A stretch of DNA of 64,000 nucleotides, taken from contig JAZQLD010000008.1 in NCBI GenBank assembly GCA_045542435.1, positions 5,715-69,714 on the forward strand. Reading direction: 5' to 3'. This stretch comes from Jutongia sp045542435 (GTDB lineage: Bacteria > Bacillota > Clostridia > Lachnospirales > Lachnospiraceae). The notes beneath the pieces were generated by a model that had not been told where the DNA came from, made no database searches, and saw only the letters and a program-made list of their open reading frames with translations. The position numbers and the translations under genes were made by a program. Positions within the stretch are counted from its first letter, which is position 1, and each line of letters opens with the position of its first letter. This document shows positions 15,785 to 24,196 of the stretch, piece by piece.

Positions 15785-16255
15785 CTACCAACGATAATGT
15801 GCAAAAGCCTTGTTTGCTTCTGCCATCTTGTGCATATCTTCTTTCTTCTTAACTGCAGCGCCTGTGTTGTTTGCTGCATCCAGAATCTCATTAGCAAGTC
15901 TTTCCTTCATGGTCTTCTCGCCTCTCTTACGAGAATATAAAGTCAACCAACGAAGAGCTAATGCCTGTCTTCTGTCAGGTCTTACCTCGATAGGTACCTG
16001 ATAAGTTGCACCACCGATACGTCTAGCTTTTACTTCAAGCTGTGGCATAACATTGTTCATAGCCTCCTCGAATACTTCGAGAGCGTCCTTACCGGACTTC
16101 TCAGCTACCTGCTCAAATGCGCCATAAACGATCTTCTGAGCAACACCCTTCTTACCGTCTAACATAATATTGTTGATTAACTTAGTAACCACCTTATTCT
16201 TGTAGACAGGATCTGCTAATACATCTCTTTTCTGTATATGTCCTTTACGTGGCAC
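15785..16255 (-). CDS. rpsG: 30S ribosomal protein S7
   Basis: A 156-residue S7 beginning MPRKGHIQKRDVLADP and ending AHYRW, full length for the family. It binds the 3' major domain of 16S rRNA and starts assembly of the 30S head. The start codon is GTG at 16255, preceded by AAGGAGGGAAG. It lies 154 nt after rpsL and is tightly coupled to fusA. In many bacteria S7 represses its own operon; the 154-nt gap can form stems but no specific S7 site is identified. Confidence 0.99.
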   Translation of the reverse strand: MPRKGHIQKRDVLADPVYKNKVVTKLINNIMLDGKKGVAQKIVYGAFEQVAEKSGKDALEVFEEAMNNVMPQLEVKARRIGGATYQVPIEVRPDRRQALALRWLTLYSRKRGEKTMKERLANEILDAANNTGAAVKKKEDMHKMAEANKAFAHYRW

Positions 16256-16409
16256 GTTACTTCCCTCCTTAACATTATTTAATGAGACAAAACAGCCGAC
16301 ACTGCCTTAACGCCCCATCATCATTAATTCATCGGTACTCACGAAATTCTGTGTCCGCACCAGGTTAATCGGTAAAAATTAATCCGGCACTTCCCCAAAT
16401 TAGTGAATC

Positions 16410-16823
16410 TTACTTCTTAGGTCTCTTTGCTCCATACTTAGAACGACCCTGCTTTCTGTTTGCAACACCTGCTGTATCAAGAGTACCACGTACGATATGA
16501 TATCTTGTACCTGGTAAGTCTTTTACTCTACCACCACGGATGAGTACAACGCTATGCTCCTGTAAGTTATGTCCTTCACCTGGGATATAGCTTGTTACTT
16601 CGATACCGTTTGAAAGACGAACTCTGGCAGTTTTTCTAAGCGCTGAGTTAGGCTTCTTAGGTGTAGCAGTACGAACTGCAGTACAAACACCTCTCTTCTG
16701 TGGAGAGCTCTGAGCAACAGTCTTCTTGTTCAAAGAATTGTAAGTGTACTGAAGTGCAGGAGAGTTAGACTTCTTTGCAGAAACCTTTCTTCCTTTTCTT
16801 ACTAACTGGTTAAATGTTGGCAT
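16410..16823 (-). CDS. rpsL: 30S ribosomal protein S12
   Basis: A 137-residue S12 containing KKPNSALRKTARVRL and the VKDLPGTRYH motif, which line the decoding site and are the places where streptomycin-resistance changes occur; both are wild-type-like here. AGGAGGTG precedes the ATG. It is the first gene of this str operon, because the next gene upstream is an unrelated envelope protein and not rpoC. Confidence 0.99.
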   Translation of the reverse strand: MPTFNQLVRKGRKVSAKKSNSPALQYTYNSLNKKTVAQSSPQKRGVCTAVRTATPKKPNSALRKTARVRLSNGIEVTSYIPGEGHNLQEHSVVLIRGGRVKDLPGTRYHIVRGTLDTAGVANRKQGRSKYGAKRPKK

Positions 16824-16923
16824 TAATTTTCACCTCCTGTGATTATAATAAAAGTATGATTGTTTGTGCCTTTTCATATTCCTTTTATCACTGTATTTCT
16901 ACAGACACACAAAAAGAACGTAA

Positions 16924-16968
16924 AAACACGCACTCGTTCAGTATAAGCTTCCAGTGCGTGTTTGTCAA
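16924..16968 (-). promoter_or_regulatory. str operon promoter nested inside an upstream terminator hairpin
   Basis: Minus strand TTGACA (16963-16968), 17-nt spacer and TATACT (16940-16945) form a near-consensus promoter. The spacer is also the 5' arm of an 11-bp hairpin (16953-16963 with 16924-16934) followed by TTTTTA, which would terminate RNA arriving from the DUF5711 gene. RNA starting near 16933 begins in the 3' arm and cannot form the terminator. A second small hairpin CTGTA-GAAA-TACAG lies in the leader near 16899-16912. Confidence 0.75.
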
Positions 16969-17020
16969 CAATGATTTTTTATTTTTTTACAAAAAGCGAA
17001 ATAATAAACAGTCCTATTTA

Positions 17021-18220
17021 TTACTTCTTCGCCAGCTTCACTTCCTGTATATTACTATCATCCAAAATGTAATAGCGATACTTGCGGGCTGCTTTAAAGA
17101 AATATGCCACGCCTTCTTCCACAGTACAATGCAGGCGCTGCACTCCATTTAATCGGAAAATCGTACATTCTTTGGCAGAATGCATGAGAATTTCGTTTTC
17201 CACCAATTCTACGCTATCGTACTCCTGCTCAAAGTTTACCGCTGTTACCCGGTCTCCCTTCACATTATATATTTGCATCTGATATGGAGTTTTTTCTTTC
17301 CCAGTCTCTACGATTAATCCAACATATCTTTCATTAGAAAACACACTTTTTATAGACTGTTTGATTTCCTGTTGGATACTCTGCCCCGGCTGTTTCATAT
17401 GCTCCCAGATATAGAAACCTTTGTCTCCAAACAGACAAACTTTGTCATCTCCCATAAAATGAATATCTGCAATCAATGTATCTTCATAGTTCTGGGCGCC
17501 TACGAGACAATCCCAATTCTTGCCGGTTTCTGAGAAATTGTAAAATGCCACCCTGGTTTCTGCTTTCCCTGCTGTAACACATATATAAGAAGCAACCAGA
17601 CTTGTGCCATCTGGTGATAATGCAATTTTTACCGGATATCCATCCTCCACATTCGTAGGAATCTCTATTAACAGACTGGAAGAAACATCATATGGGTTGT
17701 AAATGTTAATCGTATTTGAAGAGGTGTCTTCTAATAGAAGCGCAACCACTCCCTGTCTGGAAACACATGCCTGCTGTATTTCATAATCTACAGCAATTTC
17801 TGTTCCCGTATCTTCCCCGTTGTAAATGTAAGCTTCTTTTCCTCCGATATCTGCCACCAGAATATATTCCCCACAGTTAACCAGCTTTGGATTATTCATA
17901 TCATAGCTGCCGGTCCATAGAATTTTTCCAGATAGATTAATTTCAGAAATTCCATCCTTACTATATTTAATTAATCTTCCATCCGGGCAGACATATTGTT
18001 CCGTATTGGTATCCTGACGCTCTATAGAAGAAACTACTTCGTAATTCTGAAAACGGCGGTTAATAAATCCATTGATAAGCAAAACGAAAATCCCCACAGC
18101 TACCACCACACTGGCAAGGCAGATAAACACAAAGAAACGCTTATGCTTCATGTTCTTTTCTTCCGCTCTCATATCAATTTCTTCGCCAAAATCTAAATCA
18201 TCATCAAAATCATTTGCCAT
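17021..18220 (-). CDS. DUF5711-like membrane-anchored beta-propeller protein
   Basis: A 399-residue protein with an acidic N-terminus (MANDFDDDLDFGEEIDMR), one membrane helix at residues about 28-50, and an outside domain of repeated WD/PQQ-like strands (ILWTGSYDMN, KIALSPDGTSLVASY, NWDCLVGA). This matches the DUF5711 family of clostridial envelope proteins, whose function is not known. GGGTGAAA precedes the ATG. A terminator at 18242-18273 separates it from the LysM gene upstream. It may act as a scaffold at the cell surface; this is inference from topology only. Confidence 0.65.
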   Translation of the reverse strand: MANDFDDDLDFGEEIDMRAEEKNMKHKRFFVFICLASVVVAVGIFVLLINGFINRRFQNYEVVSSIERQDTNTEQYVCPDGRLIKYSKDGISEINLSGKILWTGSYDMNNPKLVNCGEYILVADIGGKEAYIYNGEDTGTEIAVDYEIQQACVSRQGVVALLLEDTSSNTINIYNPYDVSSSLLIEIPTNVEDGYPVKIALSPDGTSLVASYICVTAGKAETRVAFYNFSETGKNWDCLVGAQNYEDTLIADIHFMGDDKVCLFGDKGFYIWEHMKQPGQSIQQEIKQSIKSVFSNERYVGLIVETGKEKTPYQMQIYNVKGDRVTAVNFEQEYDSVELVENEILMHSAKECTIFRLNGVQRLHCTVEEGVAYFFKAARKYRYYILDDSNIQEVKLAKK

Positions 18221-18241
18221 CTATATTTCACCCTTAAATTC

Positions 18242-18273
18242 AAAATGGTAACTGCACATGACAGTTACCATTT
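18242..18273 (-). terminator. Terminator after the LysM-domain gene
   Basis: A 12-bp stem AAATGGTAACTG / CAGTTACCATTT with an 8-nt loop, followed by TTG on the minus strand; it is a perfect inverted repeat and is likely to work in either direction. Confidence 0.65.
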
Positions 18274-18311
18274 ATTTTACATAACTTTATACAATTATAC
18301 AAGAAATTATT

Positions 18312-19520
18312 TCATTTCACGAACTCCGGCAAAATCAAGCATTGTCCTTCATATATTTTATCTGCATCCGTAATGCCATTCACTTTTAATACAGCCTGTT
18401 CATACGAAGCATCCTGATACTGGTTCCATACAATCTGTGACAGGGTGTCTCCTGCCTGTACGACATAACTGCGACTTTCGTCCTGTATCATCTGCTGCAT
18501 GGTACTAACCGGCGTTACCGGCACCTGACTTTCCCTGGGTTTTATGCTGGATTTAGCCATATTTGAAGATTTTATGGCTTTTTCTTCTATATCCTTCTGC
18601 TCGGTTATGGATTTCTTCTGATTTTTCTTTACAACCTTTGGTGTCTGACTTTCTTCTGGAATTTGTTCTGCCACTGTCTCAGTCTGTCTGGTCATAGCTT
18701 CCAGTTCCTGCTGCCGCTGTCCTACATACTGGGAAAGATTCTTTACCGTCTGTTCCATTTCTTTAATCCGGGCAGTGCTTTCCACCATCATATTTACCCC
18801 AAGAATAATCGCCACGGCTGCCGCTGCTGCTCCACAATAGGTAAGTATTTGCCAGATTCGCTGTTTTCTCTCAACTTTTTCTTCTATTACATGGCGGATA
18901 GAACTGGTAACGGTGTCTTTATAGTCCGCATCGATACTTTCTGATGGCTGTTCTCCAAGCATATAGTCCTGCATCTGGGGATTCCGTTCAAAATATACAT
19001 AGTATCCTGGAATTTCTTTTAGCATCACACTCTGCCAGGTATACATCCGCTCTTCCTTCTCCGATACATCCCACAAATACAGAATATTTCCTTCGTTCAT
19101 AAAGGATTCCCTTTGAAGCTTTCGTACCTGCCTGTCCACCTCACTATTCCACAAACCTACACCGCAAGCGCAGCCCAACACCTGAGCACCGGAAAATTTC
19201 TGGTGGATTGTGGAATGAATATGGTCCCATGTTTCTTCGTCAATCCTTCCTTCCTGTAAAATATCTTCTGATTCCAAGGCAATGGCACCATAGACAAATA
19301 CGCCCTGTCTGGCCTCCATACTTCCCTTTTTTCCTAATAAAATCACAATTTTGGCTTCGTTTATATTGGCAAATTCCTGTTTCAGATATGTAATAACATA
19401 ATCTTCCAGATAAACCTTCGTTCCTGGCAGCGGAACACCTATTTGACGTACATTTTTCGGAAAATCCTGATATTCATAAAAATCTTTTTCTTTCTTTGCT
19501 TCCTCTCTATATTCTTCCAT
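18312..19520 (-). CDS. Membrane-anchored LysM protein with MPN-like N-terminal domain
   Basis: A 402-residue protein. Residues about 25-195 form a folded cytosolic domain with the pattern VYLEDYVITYL ... VLLGKK ... EIPGYYVYFERN, which resembles MPN/JAB-fold domains that precede LysM in other Lachnospiraceae proteins; the usual metal-binding H-x-H is missing (GCACGVGLWN), so it would be catalytically dead. A membrane helix sits at about 232-250, followed by a coiled/charged stretch, and the C-terminus carries one LysM domain (YVVQAGDTLSQIVWNQY). LysM would bind peptidoglycan outside. The LysM call is firm; the MPN call is tentative. Confidence 0.7.
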   Translation of the reverse strand: MEEYREEAKKEKDFYEYQDFPKNVRQIGVPLPGTKVYLEDYVITYLKQEFANINEAKIVILLGKKGSMEARQGVFVYGAIALESEDILQEGRIDEETWDHIHSTIHQKFSGAQVLGCACGVGLWNSEVDRQVRKLQRESFMNEGNILYLWDVSEKEERMYTWQSVMLKEIPGYYVYFERNPQMQDYMLGEQPSESIDADYKDTVTSSIRHVIEEKVERKQRIWQILTYCGAAAAAVAIILGVNMMVESTARIKEMEQTVKNLSQYVGQRQQELEAMTRQTETVAEQIPEESQTPKVVKKNQKKSITEQKDIEEKAIKSSNMAKSSIKPRESQVPVTPVSTMQQMIQDESRSYVVQAGDTLSQIVWNQYQDASYEQAVLKVNGITDADKIYEGQCLILPEFVK

Positions 19521-19791
19521 ATTTATTCCAGCACCTTTCTTTAATTAGGACAAAAATAGTATCTTGTCCTTTTTCAAAGAAATATAGCATGATGACACTA
19601 TCTTTTTCTGTCGAAATATAGTCTCATTTCCATCTTTTACATGAAATTTTTCGACACTTTTTTTCTTTCTGCCATATCAGGTTTAACTTTTCTTTTTCTG
19701 GCAATAATCTTCAACACAGGATGTGCCATTTCTGACAACACAACCTTTAGTAATGGCACTTTATCTTCTTAATAGAGAAAGGATATCATTT

Positions 19792-20394
19792 ATGTTAGAG
19801 AATAGAAACAAATCCTTATATTTTTCTGCTACAGGTTTGAAAGAAAAAAATAAATTTTGTCAGGCATTACAAAAAAAATTAAATTATATCGACCATGAAA
19901 GACCTTTAGTATTTTTATGCATTGGATCTGACCGGGCTACGGGAGATAGCCTTGGTCCTTTAGTTGGACAGCGGTTGTCCAAAATTTTTTTATTTAACAA
20001 AAAAGCAGTTGTATATGGTACTCTCCACCAGACTGTCCATGCCGGAAATCTGGTAAAGACTCTTACCGAAATATACAACCGCTTTGAAAATCCTTATATT
20101 ATTGCTATTGATGCTTCTCTTGGTATCCCGGAGCACATTGGTTATGTCACTCTTGGGGATGGAAGTCTGCACCCTGGCATCGGTGTCAGCCATGAACTTC
20201 CTGAAACGGGAGATATTCACATTACAGGCATTGTTAACCACTCCACCCGAAATAATCATTTCACACTGCAAACCACCAAACTTTTTACTGTAATGGAGCT
20301 TGCTGGTTTTATCTCTGATGGCATTCTGACTGCCTTACATGTCGGTTCTTCCCTCCAAAGCCCGAAGAAGCGTCACTTCATCAATATATTCTAA
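19792..20394 (+). CDS. yyaC: YyaC-family spore protein (GPR-like fold)
   Basis: A 200-residue protein from the ATG at 19792, which follows AGAAAGGA. The motif CIGSDRATGDSLGPLVG near residues 40-56 and AIDASLGIPEHIGYV identify the YyaC/DUF1256 family, sporulation proteins related in fold to the germination protease GPR. It implies that the organism sporulates or recently did. It is a lone plus-strand gene. Its last 60 bp overlap the 3' end of recR on the other strand. A GTGCCATT/AATGGCAC inverted repeat (19723-19759) lies just ahead of the gene. An upstream frame extension lacks a ribosome site. Confidence 0.88.
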   Translation: MLENRNKSLYFSATGLKEKNKFCQALQKKLNYIDHERPLVFLCIGSDRATGDSLGPLVGQRLSKIFLFNKKAVVYGTLHQTVHAGNLVKTLTEIYNRFENPYIIAIDASLGIPEHIGYVTLGDGSLHPGIGVSHELPETGDIHITGIVNHSTRNNHFTLQTTKLFTVMELAGFISDGILTALHVGSSLQSPKKRHFINIF

Positions 20395-20931
20395 GTCTCC
20401 GCCTACTGGAACACCGCTGGCAATCCTACTAACCTTGATTCCTGTTGGTTTTACCAGCTTACTGATATAGGTAGCTGTAGCATCTCCCTCCAAAGTTTTA
20501 TTGGTAGCTACGATTACCTCGTCTACATCCTGCTGCAGACGAATCATCAATTCCCTAAGACGAATATCCGCCGGACCGATTCCCAACATAGGTGAAATCG
20601 CCCCATGGAGCACATGATATACTCCATCAAACTTTCCAGTTTTCTCATAAGCTGCCAAATCCCTCGGATTCTCCACAACCATAATGACTTTATGGTTCCG
20701 CTTATCACTGGAGCAGATTGGACAAAGTTCTTCATCTGTATATGTACAACATTCTTTACAGTAATGTACGTTTCTTTTCGCATTTGTCATTGCCTGTGAA
20801 AGTCCTACTACCTGATCTTCTGGCATATTAATAATATGAAATGCCAGACGTTGTGCTGATTTTGCTCCAATTCCTGGCAGCCGGGAAAGCTGTTCTACAA
20901 GCGTAGTTATCTGACTGCTATATACATCCAT
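20335..20931 (-). CDS. recR: Recombination mediator protein RecR
   Basis: A 198-residue RecR, the same length as in Bacillus. It has the helix-hairpin-helix (SRLPGIGAKSAQRLA), a C4 zinc finger (C58, C61/62, C70, C73), a Toprim domain (VVENPRDLAAYEKTG) and the C-terminal Walker-B-like region. With RecF/RecO it loads RecA onto gapped DNA. It is the last gene of dnaX-ybaB-recR, 24 nt after ybaB. AGAGGC precedes the ATG. Its C-terminal 20 codons are antisense to yyaC. Confidence 0.97.
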   Translation of the reverse strand: MDVYSSQITTLVEQLSRLPGIGAKSAQRLAFHIINMPEDQVVGLSQAMTNAKRNVHYCKECCTYTDEELCPICSSDKRNHKVIMVVENPRDLAAYEKTGKFDGVYHVLHGAISPMLGIGPADIRLRELMIRLQQDVDEVIVATNKTLEGDATATYISKLVKPTGIKVSRIASGVPVGGDLEYIDEVTLLRALEGRTDM

Positions 20932-20955
20932 GTTCTGCCTCTTTCCAATTCTTCT

Positions 20956-21309
20956 TTAGAAGAGTCCACCGCCTAAACCACCAAGACCGCCAGTAAGCTG
21001 CTGCATCATCTGGGCATTTTCCTCTTCCATCTTACGCAACGCTTCATTGGTTGCAGCCACAATTAAGTCTTCCAGCATTTCAATATCATCTGGATCTACC
21101 ACTTCTTCAGAAAGTTTTACAGAAACCACTTCCTTCTTACCGGACACCTTTACAGTTACCGCTCCGCCACCTGCAGTTGCTTCAAACTCTTTGTCTTCCA
21201 TTTCCTTTGTCTTTTCTTCCATCTGACGCTGCATACGCTGTGCCTGCTTCATCAGATTATTCATATTGCCAGGCATTGCACCACCTGGGAATCCACCTCT
21301 TTTTGCCAT
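20956..21309 (-). CDS. YbaB/EbfC nucleoid-associated protein
   Basis: A 117-residue protein with the usual MKQAQRMQRQMEEKTKEMEDKEFEAT pattern split over the helix pair and a Gly-rich C-terminus. The family forms DNA-binding dimers and is almost always placed between dnaX and recR, as here. The ATG at 21309 (MAKRGG) follows GGAGG; an upstream TTG at 21324 overlaps the ribosome site and is rejected. The long Gly/Met-rich N-terminal lead (GGFPGGAMPGNMN) is common in Firmicutes. Confidence 0.93.
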   Translation of the reverse strand: MAKRGGFPGGAMPGNMNNLMKQAQRMQRQMEEKTKEMEDKEFEATAGGGAVTVKVSGKKEVVSVKLSEEVVDPDDIEMLEDLIVAATNEALRKMEEENAQMMQQLTGGLGGLGGGLF

Positions 21310-21378
21310 TATCTTATCCTCCAATTTTAATATATCAAAGTTATATCCTATTTTTCTGGTAATGTCAAAATTTCTCAG

Positions 21379-22941
21379 CTATATAATCTCCATTCCCGGA
21401 AAATTTATAACCTCGCTCAAATCTATATGCTGGTCATTTACCTGCTGGGAAACAATTCTAGTCTGTATATCCATATCCTTCCCCATGATGTTCTGGATGA
21501 GCACTTTAAATTCTTCCAAACGTTTTCCACCATCCTGCTGGAAAATCCCTTCATCAATAGCGTCGGTAAACTGTAGCACCAAAGCACCATTTTCACCCAC
21601 TACTTTTTTCGCACGTTGTAGCGCCTGCTGCTCTAAAGGCCCGCATTGTCCAAATACCTGATTCCAATTTTGAATCAATTGCTTCACATCCTCCGAAACC
21701 GCCTTTGGATAGATTTTTGGCGCTTCTTCTTTTGGCCGTTCTACAACATTAGAATCCACAACAACTGAGGTTGTTACTACTCCCTCTTCTAATTGCTTTT
21801 CAATGACTTCCAACCGCTGAAGCAGAGTGGTAATGTCCTGCTGTTGGTCCATTTCAGGCTTACAAAGCTTCACCAGTGCCACTTCCACTAAAACTCTTTT
21901 CTGGGTTGCATAGCGGATCTGATTAGACAACTCCGACAAAATCCGTATATAACGAATCAAGATTTCCGCAGAAAGCATGGTTGCCTCTTCCCGAAGCAAC
22001 GCCATCTGTTCCGAAGAAACATCCACCAATTCTTCTCCCTGACCAGAAGTTCCTATGAGAAGCAGATTACGCAAATACCATACAAATTCATTAATAAACT
22101 GGTTCAAATCTCTTCCTGCAGTCATCATTTCATCCACCAGATGAATACAGCCTACGGCATCATTCGCTGCAACGCAACGAAACATCTTACTATATACAGC
22201 GGTATCTACCGCTCCCAATACTTCCAACGCTTTATCATAGGTTAATGTTTGTCCCAGATAAAAAGCAATACACTGATCCAATAGACTCAGGGCATCACGC
22301 ATGGAACCATCCGCTGTCTTGGCGATATAACGTAGCGCCTTTTCTTCTACTTCCACTTGCTCACGGTTCACCAGCTCCTGCAAACGTGCTGCAATAGTGT
22401 CTATACTGATTCGCTTAAAATCATACCGCTGACATCGGGATAATATAGTAATCGGAATCTTATGGGCTTCTGTAGTTGCCAGAATAAATATTACATATCC
22501 CGGTGGCTCCTCCAAAGTCTTGAGCAAGGCATTGAATGCTCCTGTAGAAAGCATATGCACCTCGTCGATAATATAGACTTTGTACTTTCCCTCTGTAGGG
22601 GAATACTGTACTTCCTCAATAATATCACGAATATTACCTACACCATTGTTGGATGCAGCATCAATTTCAATGACATTCATAGAAGTCTGGCTATTTATTT
22701 TCTGGCACATATCACATTCATTGCAAGGACTTCCATCTATGGGATGCTCACAATTCACAGCCTTTGCCAGAATCTTTGCTATGGTAGTTTTACCGGTTCC
22801 TCTGGTTCCACAAAACAGATAGGCATGTCCAATACGGTCAGTCTTAATCTGATTCCGCAGCGTGGTAACAATATGCCCCTGTCCCTTTACTTCCTCAAAC
22901 TCAGCCGGTCTAAACTTTCTGTATAATGCCGTATACGACAT
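21379..22941 (-). CDS. dnaX: DNA polymerase III gamma/tau subunit
   Basis: A 520-residue clamp-loader ATPase from the ATG at 22941 (MSYTALYRKFRP, the canonical family start); an ATG four codons earlier sits directly against AAAGGA and is less likely. Walker A GTRGTGKTT is at residues 45-53, a zinc module uses C64, C73, C76 and C79, Walker B IIDEVH is at 124-129, and the SRC motif (LSRCQRYDF) follows. The C-terminal tail is short, so it resembles a compact tau. No programmed-frameshift slippery run was recognised. It heads the dnaX-ybaB-recR cluster. Confidence 0.97.
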   Translation of the reverse strand: MSYTALYRKFRPAEFEEVKGQGHIVTTLRNQIKTDRIGHAYLFCGTRGTGKTTIAKILAKAVNCEHPIDGSPCNECDMCQKINSQTSMNVIEIDAASNNGVGNIRDIIEEVQYSPTEGKYKVYIIDEVHMLSTGAFNALLKTLEEPPGYVIFILATTEAHKIPITILSRCQRYDFKRISIDTIAARLQELVNREQVEVEEKALRYIAKTADGSMRDALSLLDQCIAFYLGQTLTYDKALEVLGAVDTAVYSKMFRCVAANDAVGCIHLVDEMMTAGRDLNQFINEFVWYLRNLLLIGTSGQGEELVDVSSEQMALLREEATMLSAEILIRYIRILSELSNQIRYATQKRVLVEVALVKLCKPEMDQQQDITTLLQRLEVIEKQLEEGVVTTSVVVDSNVVERPKEEAPKIYPKAVSEDVKQLIQNWNQVFGQCGPLEQQALQRAKKVVGENGALVLQFTDAIDEGIFQQDGGKRLEEFKVLIQNIMGKDMDIQTRIVSQQVNDQHIDLSEVINFPGMEII

Positions 22942-23030
22942 CTCGTTATCCATTCCTTTCTTTTGCCTGCAAAATCTCAGGCGCTTTTACACTCCGTGCA
23001 GAAACATTACGTTTCTATCTATTCCTTCTG

Positions 23031-24104
23031 TTAATCTCCAAAAGAAATTCCCAACCCCTTTGCTTCCGCAATAATGGAAGAATTTGGATCTACCATCTTT
23101 AATTTTCCTGCCACTTCAGATAATCGCACTGGAATGATTTCTCCATTCTTAAATCCTACCATAAAACCATATTTCTCATCAATAATCAGTCTCGCTGCAG
23201 CTGCACCAAGACGGCTGGAAATTACACGGTCATAAGCACATGGCTCTCCACCTCTCTGGGTGTGGCCTGGAACGGTAATACGAACTTCCTGTCCGGTTCT
23301 TTCTTCAATTTCATGACCAATCTGGTAAGAAATAGATGGATATGGGCTTTTCTTTTTCTTTGCTTTTAATTCCTTCTTACTCAACGCGGCATCTTCCTTG
23401 GAAATAGCACCTTCTGCCACTGCCAGAATAGAAAATCTCTTACCCTGGGCAGTTCTCTTTTCCAATGCCTTTACTACAGAATCAATATCATAAGGAATCT
23501 CTGGCAGAAGAATAATATCTGCACCACCAGCAATACCAGCATGCAATGTAAGCCAGCCCACCTTATGTCCCATGACTTCTACGATGAATACACGACCATG
23601 GGAAGCAGCTGTAGTATGAATACAATCAATAGCATTGGTTGCAATATTTACTGCACTCTGGAAACCAAAAGTAATATCTGTCCCCCAGATATCATTATCA
23701 ATAGTCTTTGGCAAAGTCACTACATTACAACCTTCTTCGCTTAAAAGATTTGCTGTCTTATGAGTACCATTTCCACCAAGAATCACCAGACAGTCCAAAT
23801 CCCATTTCTTATAGTTGCTAAGCATTGCCTTTACCTTATCCAGTCCGTTTTCATCAGGGTCACGCATTTTTTTAAATGGCTGTCTTGATGTCCCAATAAT
23901 GGTACCGCCCTCGGTAAGAATTCCAGAGAAATCCTTCGGCTCCATCTTACGATAATTTCCATAAATCAGCCCCTTATAGCCTTCCAGAATACCGTAAATC
24001 TCAATATCTGGATATGTCTGATACAATGTCTTTGCCACACCACGCATGGTTGCATTCAAGCTCTGGCAATCACCACCACTTGTTAAAAATCCAACTCTCT
24101 TCAT
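23031..24104 (-). CDS. pfkA: 6-phosphofructokinase
   Basis: A 357-residue PFK that phosphorylates fructose 6-phosphate in glycolysis. It has the phosphoryl-donor loop GGNGT (110-114), the catalytic PKTIDNDI (132-139) and the substrate motif PGHTQRGG. The donor loop keeps the second glycine typical of ATP enzymes (PPi enzymes have GGDD), yet it has the lysine of PKTIDND typical of PPi enzymes; the same mixture is known in ATP-using actinobacterial PFKs, so ATP is the more likely donor. An insertion rich in lysine (ELKAKKKKSPYP) lies near residue 255. It follows the hydroxyacid dehydrogenase by 92 nt. Confidence 0.92.
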   Translation of the reverse strand: MKRVGFLTSGGDCQSLNATMRGVAKTLYQTYPDIEIYGILEGYKGLIYGNYRKMEPKDFSGILTEGGTIIGTSRQPFKKMRDPDENGLDKVKAMLSNYKKWDLDCLVILGGNGTHKTANLLSEEGCNVVTLPKTIDNDIWGTDITFGFQSAVNIATNAIDCIHTTAASHGRVFIVEVMGHKVGWLTLHAGIAGGADIILLPEIPYDIDSVVKALEKRTAQGKRFSILAVAEGAISKEDAALSKKELKAKKKKSPYPSISYQIGHEIEERTGQEVRITVPGHTQRGGEPCAYDRVISSRLGAAAARLIIDEKYGFMVGFKNGEIIPVRLSEVAGKLKMVDPNSSIIAEAKGLGISFGD

Positions 24105-24196
24105 AACAATACCTGTCCCTTTCTTTGCAAACTCTGTCTATTGATACCTTTTTCCAAAGTCTTCATACATGTCCGCTTTCTCGTATAAACCATCCT

